From: Nannocystis pusilla | GTDB taxonomy: Bacteria > Myxococcota_A > Polyangia > Nannocystales > Nannocystaceae | Direction: 5' to 3' | NCBI RefSeq assembly: GCF_020073745.1 | Contig: NZ_JAIRAU010000007.1 | Span: 1 to 40,754, forward strand | Length of the DNA stretch: 40,754 nt | Notes under the pieces: generated by a model | Databases searched by the model: none | What the model was told of the DNA's origin: nothing | Seen by the model: only the letters and a program-made list of their open reading frames with translations | Part shown: positions 1-7,498 of the stretch, piece by piece | How positions within the stretch are numbered: the stretch's first letter is position 1 | How the letters are laid out: each line of letters starts with the position of its first letter | Position numbers and translations under genes: made by a program

Positions 1-263
1 CTCGCGGGGTGTCGCGGCTGTCCAGGCGCGGGTGGAGTCGCGGTCGACGCACGAAGCTGCGCGCGACGCTGCAGTTCACCCGCACGCAGGTCGTGCTGTG
101 TTCGGTGGCGAGATGGCTTGATGTCGGTCGAGCAAACGGCCACGACGGCGCCGCAGGGGGCGTCTGGCCGGCGAGCTCGCGGCGACCCCGGTCGCGCAGC
201 GCTGTAGGAGCGACGGGCCCAGGCGCGCGAGCATCGCCATGAGATGCCGCCAAAATTGGCGCC
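1..263. other. Left-edge stretch with no supported gene
   Basis: No open frame here has a convincing start or a recognisable product; a 77-codon frame reads as Arg-rich noise typical of GC-rich DNA. Just before the next start codon lies a short inverted repeat, GCCAA/TTGGC (249-260), which could be an operator or a small hairpin near the start codon. That role is a guess. Confidence 0.4.
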
Positions 264-905
264 ATGCAAGGCACGCTCATCGCAACCACACTCGCGCTCG
301 CTACGGCCGCTTTATCCTCGGTCGTGGTGCCCCCTTCGGGCTTCGAGGTCGGCGAAGAGACCCGGAGGCGATTCGAACAGCCGCTCACGCCCTTCGAGGA
401 CATGTGCGAGGAACCGGGTATCGCCCAGATCCGCCACGTCCAGTTCGCTACGCTGGACCCGGCCGGCCGCGTAGAGGATCGGCTCGAGCTGCGCACCACG
501 ACGGCGATGTCGAGCTCCGCGCAGATACTCGAGTATCTCGTCAACGAAGAGGTCCTGTTCTCGTTGTCGGGTGAAGAGCTGCTACCGACGCCCGCGGGCC
601 TCCGCTTCTTGCAGGGCACAGGCGAGGATGCCCGCGTCGAAAAGGTGCTCGCCGCGTTTGCGGCCGCACAAGCGCGGATCTTCGCGGTCGATGTCCAGGT
701 ACCGCAGCACAGTTGCGGCGACTTGCGCGGCAAGCACGAAGAGAAGACGAAGTGCGGCGCGATCTCGGCTCTCGGCTGTCTCCCCAAGATTTCGGTCGTG
801 TGCCTCGGTGCGATTGGCGCCGGGATCCTGTGTAACTACCTCGTCGACAAGACTTGCGAGGAGAATCCAGACTCCTGCGAGCCGGGTTGGACGACGGGAG
901 AGTGA
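264..905 (+). CDS. Secreted protein with Cys-rich hydrophobic C-terminus (bacteriocin-like?)
   Basis: A 213-residue protein. The N-terminus (MQGTLIATTLALATAALSS) reads as a signal peptide. Residues about 25-150 are soluble, acidic and unrecognised. The last 60 residues differ: seven cysteines (starting at HSCGD) are spread through a very hydrophobic Gly/Ala/Ile stretch, CLGAIGAGILCNY, ending in an acidic CEENPDSC tail. This layout of pro-region plus Cys-rich hydrophobic C-terminal module resembles halocin C8-type bacteriocin precursors, but it is only a pattern likeness without a confirmed match. The next gene starts 2 bases after the stop and encodes a small membrane protein, as expected for a toxin/immunity pair. 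Alternatively it is an ordinary disulfide-bonded envelope protein. Coding is well supported; function is unknown. Confidence 0.75.
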   Translation: MQGTLIATTLALATAALSSVVVPPSGFEVGEETRRRFEQPLTPFEDMCEEPGIAQIRHVQFATLDPAGRVEDRLELRTTTAMSSSAQILEYLVNEEVLFSLSGEELLPTPAGLRFLQGTGEDARVEKVLAAFAAAQARIFAVDVQVPQHSCGDLRGKHEEKTKCGAISALGCLPKISVVCLGAIGAGILCNYLVDKTCEENPDSCEPGWTTGE

Positions 906-907
906 GG

Positions 908-1288
908 ATGCTGCCGCTCAAGGAGTACCTCGAGCCCGGGAGCCTTCCGTATCGAGATCGAGGGCCGCGTTTCTTGATGTCGCGTCCCCAGCCGCTGGGG
1001 TTGCTGCCGACGTTGTGGTTCTGGCGCGAGCTCAGGACCGAGCGCCCGGTGTTGAGTATGCTCGTCGGCTCGTTCATGGCGGCGTTCAGCATGGGCATCG
1101 TCGCGATCCTTCAGGCGGCGGGAGGCAGTCTTCCCGTGGTCTTCGCGGTGGCGATGGGCCTGCCGTATCTCGCGCTCGGCATCGTCGAGCGAGGTCTGCG
1201 GTGGGTGGTGCTTCGCCGACGGCGGGCTCTCGCCCAGGGCAGCGAGACGCCGGCGATCGAGCCTGTAGACGCAGCCCGCGAGTCATAG
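908..1288 (+). CDS. Small membrane protein coupled to the Cys-rich protein gene
   Basis: A 126-residue protein started at ATG 908, two bases after the upstream stop; the GGGAGAG/TGAGG bases around that stop serve as the ribosome binding site, so translation is probably coupled. Two adjacent hydrophobic segments (roughly LVGSFMAAFSMGIVAIL and LPVVFAVAMGLPYLALGIV) are followed by an Arg-rich stretch (RRRRA), giving a two-helix inner-membrane hairpin with a positive cytoplasmic tail. No family was recognised. Its position suggests immunity, export or anchoring of the upstream product. A longer frame opening at 854 exists but lies inside the previous gene and adds only Arg-rich residues, so it was not used. 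Confidence 0.7.
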   Translation: MLPLKEYLEPGSLPYRDRGPRFLMSRPQPLGLLPTLWFWRELRTERPVLSMLVGSFMAAFSMGIVAILQAAGGSLPVVFAVAMGLPYLALGIVERGLRWVVLRRRRALAQGSETPAIEPVDAARES

Positions 1289-1367
1289 CGAGGCCGACGT
1301 CCATGTCGGCCCTGCGGGCGTCGGCTTGACGTCCGCGAGCGGCGGGGCGTAGCGTCGGTGTATCGGT

Positions 1368-1439
1368 ATGAAGGAGAACGATCAGGCGACGACGGCGGGG
1401 GATCGGGAGCGCGCCCGGATGGGGCGAGGAGCGGTGTGA
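1368..1439 (+). CDS. Possible 23-codon leader ORF overlapping the next start
   Basis: ATG 1368 opens a 23-codon frame (MKENDQATTAGDRERARMGR...) whose TGA stop overlaps the ATG of the next gene as TGATG (1437-1441). Codon third positions are mostly G/C. No good ribosome binding site precedes it, so it may simply be untranslated leader. If translated, it would couple initiation of the downstream gene. Confidence 0.25.
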   Translation: MKENDQATTAGDRERARMGRGAV

Positions 1440-2524
1440 TGGACGTGCGGGCGCTGTTTCCGGAGCGGGAAGACGAGGTCGATGCGGAGCAGGCGGTCGC
1501 GATCGACGAGGTGTGCGCGCGTCTCGGCAGACCGCGCGAATGGGTGGCGGACGATGGGTTCGAGCACACTGTCGTCGGCGGGGCGATCGCCGGCGAGCGG
1601 GTGGCGTGGGTCGAGCGCCGCTCGTCCGGAGACGAGGGCTGGGAGGACGTCGATTACTTCCTGCGCATGCGCGTCGGCGAGGTGCTGGTGCGCGAGTGGG
1701 TAGTCGACACGTACAACCCCTATTTCGGGTGCGACGTCGGCTATCTGCGCTGGTGGGGCGAGGAGGTCGTGGCGATCTACCGCGAGAAGCACGAGACGAT
1801 CGCGTGCGCGCTCGGGTCGACGGGCGCGCCGCGGATGCGGCCGCTCGCTTTCGCGTGGAAGGTGCTCGGCGACGTGGTGTTGTACGAGAGCGAGGCCCGC
1901 GGGCTGGTGGAGCGCGTGCTCCTGCCGGAGTTTTTTCAAGGGACCCCGATGGGAGCGGCGACGGCGGCCGAGCTCATGGCGAATGGGACATGTCCGAGAG
2001 GACAGCCGATTGGCACCTCGCCGGCGGCGCTGCAGCGGCAGATCGCGGAGCGCTTGCCGGGGTTGACGGGGCCGGTGGCGGAGCTGATCGTCGGGGCGAC
2101 GGCGTATCGCTTCTGGGACGCGTGGCCGCTGCCGGGGGCGAAGTACGAGGAGGTGTATTCCACTCACCGGTGGAATCCGCCGTGCTGGCTGCCGTTCTAC
2201 TGCTACTGCGCGAGTTCGGGGGCGGAGGCGCGGGCGCTGCTCGAGCAGCTCGACATGGTCGCGGCGCGGCGGCCGGGGGAGGTCGATGCGGAGAGCGAGG
2301 CGGCCGAGCTGGCGTGTCGGCACATCGCCGATCGCTGCCGCGAGCTGGCGGCGGCCTGTCGCGCGGGGCACCTCCCTGGAGATGCCTCCTGCAGCTTTTG
2401 GGTGGAGTGGTCGCAGACGGCCTTCAGCGATGCAGAGGCGCTGTTTCCGGCGGGGATGTGGGCGGCGTGGCAGGCGTTGCGCCCGCGGGCGCGGGAGATG
2501 GACGCGCTCGCCCGGCGCAGGTGA
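1439..2524 (+). CDS. Hypothetical cytosolic protein, Trp- and acidic-rich
   Basis: A 361-residue protein. ATG 1439 is preferred over an upstream in-frame GTG (1358) because GGCGAGGAGC lies 8-9 bases before it and the upstream extension is low-complexity. No signal peptide or membrane segment was seen. The N-terminal 130 residues are Glu/Asp- and Trp-rich with alternating hydrophobics (DYFLRMRVGEVLVREWVV, GCDVGYLRWWGEEVVAIYRE); such mixed sheets occur in immunity-type or sensing domains, but no family is claimed. The segment NGTCPRGQPIG is encoded by a copy of a short dispersed repeat (1985-2013), so the gene seems to have absorbed an insertion in frame. The C-terminal part is helical with several Cys (WNPPCWLPFYCYC). 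Confidence 0.8.
   Translation: MDVRALFPEREDEVDAEQAVAIDEVCARLGRPREWVADDGFEHTVVGGAIAGERVAWVERRSSGDEGWEDVDYFLRMRVGEVLVREWVVDTYNPYFGCDVGYLRWWGEEVVAIYREKHETIACALGSTGAPRMRPLAFAWKVLGDVVLYESEARGLVERVLLPEFFQGTPMGAATAAELMANGTCPRGQPIGTSPAALQRQIAERLPGLTGPVAELIVGATAYRFWDAWPLPGAKYEEVYSTHRWNPPCWLPFYCYCASSGAEARALLEQLDMVAARRPGEVDAESEAAELACRHIADRCRELAAACRAGHLPGDASCSFWVEWSQTAFSDAEALFPAGMWAAWQALRPRAREMDALARRR
1985..2013 (+). repeat. Dispersed hairpin repeat copy R1 (inside a gene)
   Basis: GGGACATGTCCGAGAGGACA followed by GCCGATTGG. TGTCC/GGACA forms a 5-bp stem closed by a GAGA loop. About 24 of 29 bases match the copy at 16745-16774, with no reason of shared protein function, which points to a dispersed element rather than homology of coding sequence. 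Confidence 0.6.
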
Positions 2525-2804
2525 GGCGCGTTCAGCTCGTCGACCGTCGCCGAGGGACGCGCGGCCGCTGGTGTACCGCGTTCGAGTGACATCGCCCGCC
2601 GCAGGCGCCAGGTCGAGCGCGCGCGCCGCCTGGTGCCGCGACCGGCAGTCCTCGCGTCGCCACCCGACAGGCCGGCGAGCCGCGTACGGAACCACGAGTG
2701 CCCGTATGGCCACGGACGGCGGGCTCAGTAGCCTTGCATGCCCCGGGTCTCGAGGCGGGTGCGAGAGTGATTTTGGCCGGGGCCGGCGCTATCCTTCCCG
2801 GGAT
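2525..2804. other. Intergenic stretch, nothing recognised
   Basis: 280 bases between the unknown protein and a lipoprotein gene. Open frames through it are continuations or shadows and show no domain. No terminator or promoter could be identified by eye. A short AT-richer patch (GATTTTGGCC near 2768) precedes the lipoprotein start. Confidence 0.4.
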
Positions 2805-3887
2805 ATGCGGCGCCTCGCTCTCACCGTCCTCGCGCTCGCAGCCGCCTGCAGCGATGGCGACGGGCAGGGGTCGGGCTTCAGCACGAGCATCACTACGGCG
2901 CCGCCGGGGAGCACTTCTTCGTCGAGCGGCGGCGACGCGTCCACGTCGTCGACGTCGTCGTCGAGCGGCATGGGTGAGGACTCGACTGCGGCGAGCACGA
3001 CGAGCTCGAGCAGTTCGAGCGCCATCCCCGATGTCGGTGCGATGCCCGACGGCGGCGACGGGCCTCCGCCCGGCTGCAAGGGCAAGGTCGACTTCCTGTT
3101 CACGATCAGCGGCGCACAGACGATGTGGCCCAAGCAAGAACGGCTCAAGGCGAGCTTTCCGGGCTTCATCGCCACGCTCGAGAGCGAGTTCGCGGACTTC
3201 GACTATCACATCCTGTCCGCCAACACGGCCGGGTTCTGGGGCTATCCGAGCTGTGCGGGTTGTGACGATGTGTGCGCGGAGCTCCCCGAGTTCCCGTGCG
3301 GCACGCCGCCGCAGCCTTGCGACCTGGTCCGCGGGGCAGGTATGACCTACCCGATCGGGAAGGACGCGAGCAACCAGCGGTGCGAGCTCGCGAGCGGCCT
3401 CCGCTACATCACCGCCGGTCAGCCCGACCTCGTGGACGCGTTCACCTGCATCGCCTCGATGGGGACCAATGGCACCGACAACGTCGCGGAGGTCACCATG
3501 ATGGCCGTCGCCGACGAGATCAACCATGCGCCCGGCGCGTGCAACGAGGGGTTTCTCCGCGACGATGCGCTCCTCGTCGTCGTGGCGATCCAGGACACTT
3601 ACGACAGTTACAGCGCGGGCACGCCGGAGGACTGGAGAGACGCCCTTTTGGAGGCGAAAGGTGGTGACGCCGACGCGGTGGTCCTCCTCGTGATCTCGAC
3701 CGACATCGACGATCCCGACGCGCTGTGCGGCTACGATCCGGGTACCGAGCACGAGCTCCGCACCTGGACCGAGCTCATGCAGCCGAACGCGCTGTTCGGC
3801 TCGATCTGCGCCGAGGGGTACAGCGACTACTTCGCCACCGTGGCGAAGATGATCAAGTCGCAGTGCGACGTGTTCGTGCCGCAGTGA
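2805..3887 (+). CDS. Lipoprotein with Ser/Thr linker and degenerate VWA-like domain
   Basis: A 360-residue protein started at ATG 2805 (MRRLALTVLALAAACSDG), giving a short lipoprotein signal with Cys at residue 15. Residues about 20-75 are an almost pure Ser/Thr/Gly linker, as in many myxobacterial surface lipoproteins. The folded part opens with VDFLFTISGAQTMWPKQ, which lines up with the first strand and metal loop of von Willebrand A domains in such lipoproteins (usually DFLFVIDNSGSM), followed by the usual SFPGFIATLESEF helix. Here the metal-binding D-x-S-x-S is not conserved, so metal coordination is probably lost. Many Cys pairs (CAGCDDVCAELPEFPC) suggest disulfides outside the cytoplasm. 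The large frame upstream in the same phase is not credible as an N-terminal extension. Confidence 0.85.
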   Translation: MRRLALTVLALAAACSDGDGQGSGFSTSITTAPPGSTSSSSGGDASTSSTSSSSGMGEDSTAASTTSSSSSSAIPDVGAMPDGGDGPPPGCKGKVDFLFTISGAQTMWPKQERLKASFPGFIATLESEFADFDYHILSANTAGFWGYPSCAGCDDVCAELPEFPCGTPPQPCDLVRGAGMTYPIGKDASNQRCELASGLRYITAGQPDLVDAFTCIASMGTNGTDNVAEVTMMAVADEINHAPGACNEGFLRDDALLVVVAIQDTYDSYSAGTPEDWRDALLEAKGGDADAVVLLVISTDIDDPDALCGYDPGTEHELRTWTELMQPNALFGSICAEGYSDYFATVAKMIKSQCDVFVPQ

Positions 3888-3891
3888 CGGG

Positions 3892-5586
3892 CTACGGGTA
3901 GAGGCGCAGGGCGAACGCACGCGGTTGCAAGGCGTCGAACTCGCTGCCGACGACGTAGGTGTAACCCCACGCGTCGACCGCGAGGCCCGCGGCTTCGTCG
4001 GGGCCCTGGCCCGGCCCGTTGCGGATCACCTCCCATGCCGGCGCGCCGACCGGCCCGGAGACGGCGAGGATCCAGGCGTTGGCGTCGGTCAACGGCTGTT
4101 GGCGGACTCCGGCGATGACGAGCTTGCCCTCGCGGTCTTCGCCGGCCGCGAAGCCGATCGCATCGTTCGCGGGCGTCGGCTCGATCCGCATACCGATCGG
4201 TTCGCCCTGGGCCGAAAAACCAGCGCATCATCACCTGGCGGACCGATCCTTTGTCGCGGCCCCAGCCGACCACGGCGAACCCTCCGTCACGCAACGGCGT
4301 GATGGCCATCCCCGCGTCCTCGTCCAGCTGTTCGCCGGGCGAGATCCACTCGCCGAGCGGCTCTCCGTCCAGGCTGTGGCGCAAGACCACGGTCCTGCGG
4401 ACCGGTACATTGTCGAGGCCCTCGGTGTCGTGTTCGCCGACCACCACGACCTCGTCGCCGACGATCGCCACGCCTCGCGCGACCTCGTCGCGCATGTTTA
4501 GAGGATCTTCCGCGGCCGTCGCGGCGAACGGGCGCGACGCGACGAGCTCGCCGGTCTCGCTCGAGATCCACCAGACCATGAGGTCGTGGGTACCGGGGCC
4601 GGTCGCGAGCGCACCGGCGAGGACGAGCTTGTCGCCGGCCACGGCGATGGCGTGGACAGTGGACTTGAGCGGCCCGGGCCACATCGGCCCCTTGCCCTGG
4701 CCGAACGTCACCCGCGACGCCGCCCACCGCGTGTCCGGGCCGCTGGGCTGCGTCCACGCCACGAACGTCGCGTCGCCGGCGGTGGCGATCGCTGGTCCGC
4801 GACCGCCGCCGGTCACCGCCACGGGGCCGAGCAAGATCGGCTCGCCTTCCGGCTGCCCCTTCTCGCCGTCGATCCGCAGCGCGACCGCCTCGAGCCCCTG
4901 GTTCGTCTCGAAGAAGCCCGCGGTGTCGATCCCGTTCTTGCGCAGCACCGCACCTGTAAAACCGTTGATCGGTCCCGCTTTCACGTAGGGCGGCCACACG
5001 TCGGTGCCGCCGGGCTGGACGTCGATCATGAGATCCTTCTCGCCCTCGCCGCTCCCACCGTCGACCGCGTGCGCGACGGCGCGGATCGTGTGCGGGCCGT
5101 CGCCGGGCACGTCGTCCGACGTCACCTCGAGCACGTGGACCGGCTCGTCGGGCACCGCGCCGACCACCAGCGGTGTCCCGTTATCAAAAAGGTCGATCGA
5201 CGCGACCGGCCGCGACGTCCAGACAGATACCAGCACCTCGCCCGCGGCGAGCATCGGCGACGGACTCACGAACACCTCGACCTCGACCGGCAGCACATCC
5301 TCGCCGCTCGAGGCCGATCCCTCGCTCGCACCGTTGCCCGTTGTCGTGATGGTCGTGAGGTCGCCGGTCGCGGTCTGGTTCGCCTCGGTGCTGTTCGGGT
5401 CGCTCGACGCGTCGGTCGTGCAGGCGTCGAGCTCGGCGCAGCTGCTCGAGCTGGCCGTGGACGTCGTGGAGTCGGTGTCCGGATAGTATTTTGTCCCTCG
5501 AGCCACAGGTCGCGCAGGCATCCGCTCGACAGAAGGACCAGGCTGGCGAGCACGAGGGCGCAGGGCATGCGGAGCGTCTGGGACAT
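3892..5586 (-). CDS. Lipoprotein with beta-propeller-like repeats, broken by two single-base indels
   Basis: Read across three frames this is one protein of about 560 residues. Start ATG 5586 (MSQTLRMPCALVLASLVLLS then SGC) gives a lipoprotein signal, with GAGG 6 bases upstream. At CCC 5495-5497 the frame shifts (one base appears missing) into a Ser/Thr linker, an Ig-like region (PVEVEVFVSPSPMLAAGEVL, ...GPHTIRAVAHAVDGG) and repeated strands such as GVAIVGDEVVVVGEHDTEG typical of delta-60/propeller-type sheets. At AAAAA 4215-4219 one extra base shifts the frame again; the tail MRIEPTPANDAIGFAAGED...YVVGSEFDALQPRAFALRLYP then ends at 3892. Both indels lie in homopolymers and the sequence on each side is well kept, so sequence error or very recent inactivation is likely. 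Confidence 0.75.
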
Positions 5587-5784
5587 CGGGGGCCTCGTGG
5601 GCATTGGGTCAAAAACGCGCGCAGAATGCAACCGCGCCAGAAGCCCGCGTGCGTGGCTCCCTCGGGTCATTCGGCGAGCGCGCAGCGAGCACCGTCCACG
5701 AGCGTCGACGCCTCCGCCGACGGTCGTGCCTCGGCGCTACAGTCTTGGCGATCGTCTCCCGGAGCGACGCGATATGGCCGCATA
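5587..5784. other. Intergenic region upstream of the frameshifted lipoprotein
   Basis: It should hold the promoter of the minus-strand gene ending at 3892. No clear -10/-35 pair was seen. The right end runs into paired hairpins that follow the stop codon of the next minus-strand gene. Confidence 0.35.
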
Positions 5785-5818
5785 GACATGCCTAAAAGGG
5801 CATGTCCTCAAGGGCATG
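5785..5818 (-). terminator. Paired hairpins after a minus-strand stop (repeat copy R2)
   Basis: GACATGCC (5785-5792) pairs with GGCATGTC (5799-5806), an 8-bp perfect stem. CATGTCC (5801-5807) can instead pair with GGGCATG (5812-5818) around a TCAA loop. The two stems share bases and so exclude each other. They begin 5 bases beyond the stop of the lipoprotein gene at 5824-6387, so a transcript-end role is likely. The sequence belongs to the dispersed CATGTCC...GGACATG repeat family. Confidence 0.55.
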
Positions 5819-5823
5819 AGCGG

Positions 5824-6387
5824 TCAGTCGCCGAGGAGTTCCCAGCCCGCGTCGCAGATCTCGATCTCGGTGATGGTGAAGGTGCGCAGGCACTCGAAGC
5901 GCTGGACGAGGTCGGTCATCGCGGTGCAGGCGGCGAGCTGGGCGTCGGTCGGGGCCTCGCCGTGGAGGGAGTCGGTCGCGATGTAGTCGAGGTCCATCTG
6001 GCCCCAATTGCGGCGAATGATGGTACCGTCGTCGCGGATGACGATGTAGCCCTCCTCGTCGTACTGCGTATAATTGAGCTTGTAGGACCAGCGGATCACG
6101 CCCGGCGTCTTGGCCTGGAGAGCGTCGAAGGCGCAGGTGAGCGCGTCGGGGTTCTTGACCTCGGTGCCCTGGTTGTCGGCGATGTCGTCGACGAGGATCT
6201 TCGGACACACGTCGTCGCCGCAGGTGGTGCCCGGCGAGGGCGGGGTCATGTCGCCGCCCACGTCGTCGGGGATGCAGGGGCATGTCTCGGGGCCGGGGCT
6301 GGTATCGGTGCCGGACTTGGACTCGGGGCTGCACGCGAGGAGCGAGGGCATCAGGAGGGCTGGCACGAGGGCGTAAACCAAACGCAT
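5824..6387 (-). CDS. Putative lipoprotein, unknown function
   Basis: A 187-residue protein. The N-terminus MRLVYALVPALLMPSLLACS is a lipoprotein signal with lipobox LLAC, followed by a short Ser/Thr/Pro linker and a Cys-rich stretch (CPCIPDD, CGDDVCPKIL). The rest (FDALQAKTPGVIRWSYKLNY, GYIVIRDDGTIIRRNWGQMD) resembles a small alpha/beta domain in which a peptide scaffold is measured against a response, but no family was recognised. Four or more Cys in the mature part suggest disulfides. It is transcribed alone, away from the protein at 6529, with about 140 bases of shared upstream DNA. Confidence 0.8.
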   Translation of the reverse strand: MRLVYALVPALLMPSLLACSPESKSGTDTSPGPETCPCIPDDVGGDMTPPSPGTTCGDDVCPKILVDDIADNQGTEVKNPDALTCAFDALQAKTPGVIRWSYKLNYTQYDEEGYIVIRDDGTIIRRNWGQMDLDYIATDSLHGEAPTDAQLAACTAMTDLVQRFECLRTFTITEIEICDAGWELLGD

Positions 6388-6528
6388 GGCGGCATGCTAA
6401 CCGATCGCGAGCGCGGAGGTCGCCACGGCTGCGGGGGAGTTTGCGGCGAGCTGACCGGCGGTTCGGGACAAGCAGGCCGGAACGTGGGCGGGTCCCCGAT
6501 CTGCGCGCTTCTGGTAACGTTCCCGCGC

Positions 6529-7182
6529 ATGCAGGGCGGCAATCCACTCGATCAGGTGAGCTTCGACGTCACCGGTCATACGTTCAAGGGCGAACAGGGC
6601 AACGTGCGGGTGTGGTGGTCACCGCACGGCGACGCCATCGGGCTCTACCACCACGCGCTGCCGCCCGACATCGCGGCGTCGCCGACGTCGCGGGCGCAGC
6701 TGGTGCAGTACTACGCCAAGATGGCGAGCGAGGCGGGGATCGGGGTGCTGGAGGTCGAGCCGATCGTGGTCGACGGACTCGTCGCGGTGCGCACGCTGTT
6801 CAAGGCGCCGCAGCAGCCGAACGGCCGCACGTACATCGCGTCGCTGACGCTGCCGTTCCGCGAATTCAGCTACGTCCTGAAGGCACAATGCGCGGAGCAA
6901 GGGATGACCGGCGTGCGCGACAGCATCGTCCTCGACGAGCTGCTGTTGTCGGGGGGGGTCCGCTTCGACGGCGAGCCGCGGACGGCCGTGGGCTGGACGA
7001 TGGACCCGCAGGTCCCGCCAGGACCGCTGGTCTACAACAAGTCCGAGGCGCCGGAGTACGACGCGCGCTTCCCCGAGCACCCGCTCAGCCGCGCGCGGGC
7101 GATCCTCCGCCACCTCGAGGCGACGACGCGGGTCTCCCACGCGGTCCGCGGGGCGGCTCCGTTCGTCTGGCCGGCAGGCTGA
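6529..7182 (+). CDS. Hypothetical cytosolic protein
   Basis: A 217-residue protein. ATG 6529 (MQGGNPLDQVSFDVTG) is taken as the start because the frame upstream lacks protein-like sequence and overlaps the divergent promoter region. There is no signal or membrane segment. The pattern of strands (VSFDVTGHTFKG, VRVWWSPHGDAIGLYHH, LVAVRTLFKAPQQPNGRTYI, ASLTLPFREFSYVLKAQC) resembles a compact beta fold related to DUF1795/PsbP-like modules often seen beside phospholipid-binding proteins, but this is only a resemblance. It ends convergently with the formate dehydrogenase operon, 67 bases away. Confidence 0.75.
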   Translation: MQGGNPLDQVSFDVTGHTFKGEQGNVRVWWSPHGDAIGLYHHALPPDIAASPTSRAQLVQYYAKMASEAGIGVLEVEPIVVDGLVAVRTLFKAPQQPNGRTYIASLTLPFREFSYVLKAQCAEQGMTGVRDSIVLDELLLSGGVRFDGEPRTAVGWTMDPQVPPGPLVYNKSEAPEYDARFPEHPLSRARAILRHLEATTRVSHAVRGAAPFVWPAG

Positions 7183-7202
7183 GCGCCGGACGGCTGGACT
7201 GT

Positions 7203-7236
7203 GCCTGTTCGATCGAGCGTGTCCGAAGGGACAGGC
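7203..7236. terminator. Bidirectional hairpin between convergent genes (repeat copy R3)
   Basis: The inner stem is TGTCC/GGACA with a GAAG loop (7220-7233). An alternative outer stem pairs GCCTGT (7203-7208) with ACAGGC (7231-7236). It sits between the stop at 7182 and the end of the fds operon at 7250, the right place for a shared terminator. There is no U-tract, as is common in such GC-rich genomes. Confidence 0.5.
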
Positions 7237-7249
7237 TGTGCGCCGCGGC

Positions 7250-7486
7250 TCAGTTCGCGGGCGGGACGAGGGCGGCGCGGTGGCCGGCGACGGCGGCGAG
7301 CACGGTCGGCTTGCAGCCCTCGCCGCCGTGCTCGTCGATGTGGCGCACGAGGGCGCGGCGCATGCGGGGGTCCCAGAAGCGGCGCAGGTGGCCGGCGATG
7401 CCGTCGGTGACGGCGGCCGGGTCGGGGTCCGACTCGAAGAAGGTGGCGATGTCGTTGGCCATCTTGACCAGCTTGTGCGCGTCCAT
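7250..7486 (-). CDS. fdsD: NAD-dependent formate dehydrogenase, delta subunit
   Basis: A 78-residue protein matching the small FdsD subunit of soluble NAD-dependent molybdenum formate dehydrogenases. Typical marks are MDAHKLVKMANDIATFFES near the N-terminus, where a short helix is followed by 'I..F+..HLRRFWDPRMR', and the ending ...VLAAVAGHR. FdsD is small and helical, has no cofactor of its own and is needed for a stable, active complex. The start is 12 bases downstream of the fdsA stop, and this is the last gene of the operon, in its usual place after fdsA. The length is normal for the family. Confidence 0.92.
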   Translation of the reverse strand: MDAHKLVKMANDIATFFESDPDPAAVTDGIAGHLRRFWDPRMRRALVRHIDEHGGEGCKPTVLAAVAGHRAALVPPAN

Positions 7487-7498
7487 GACGTGGCTCCG

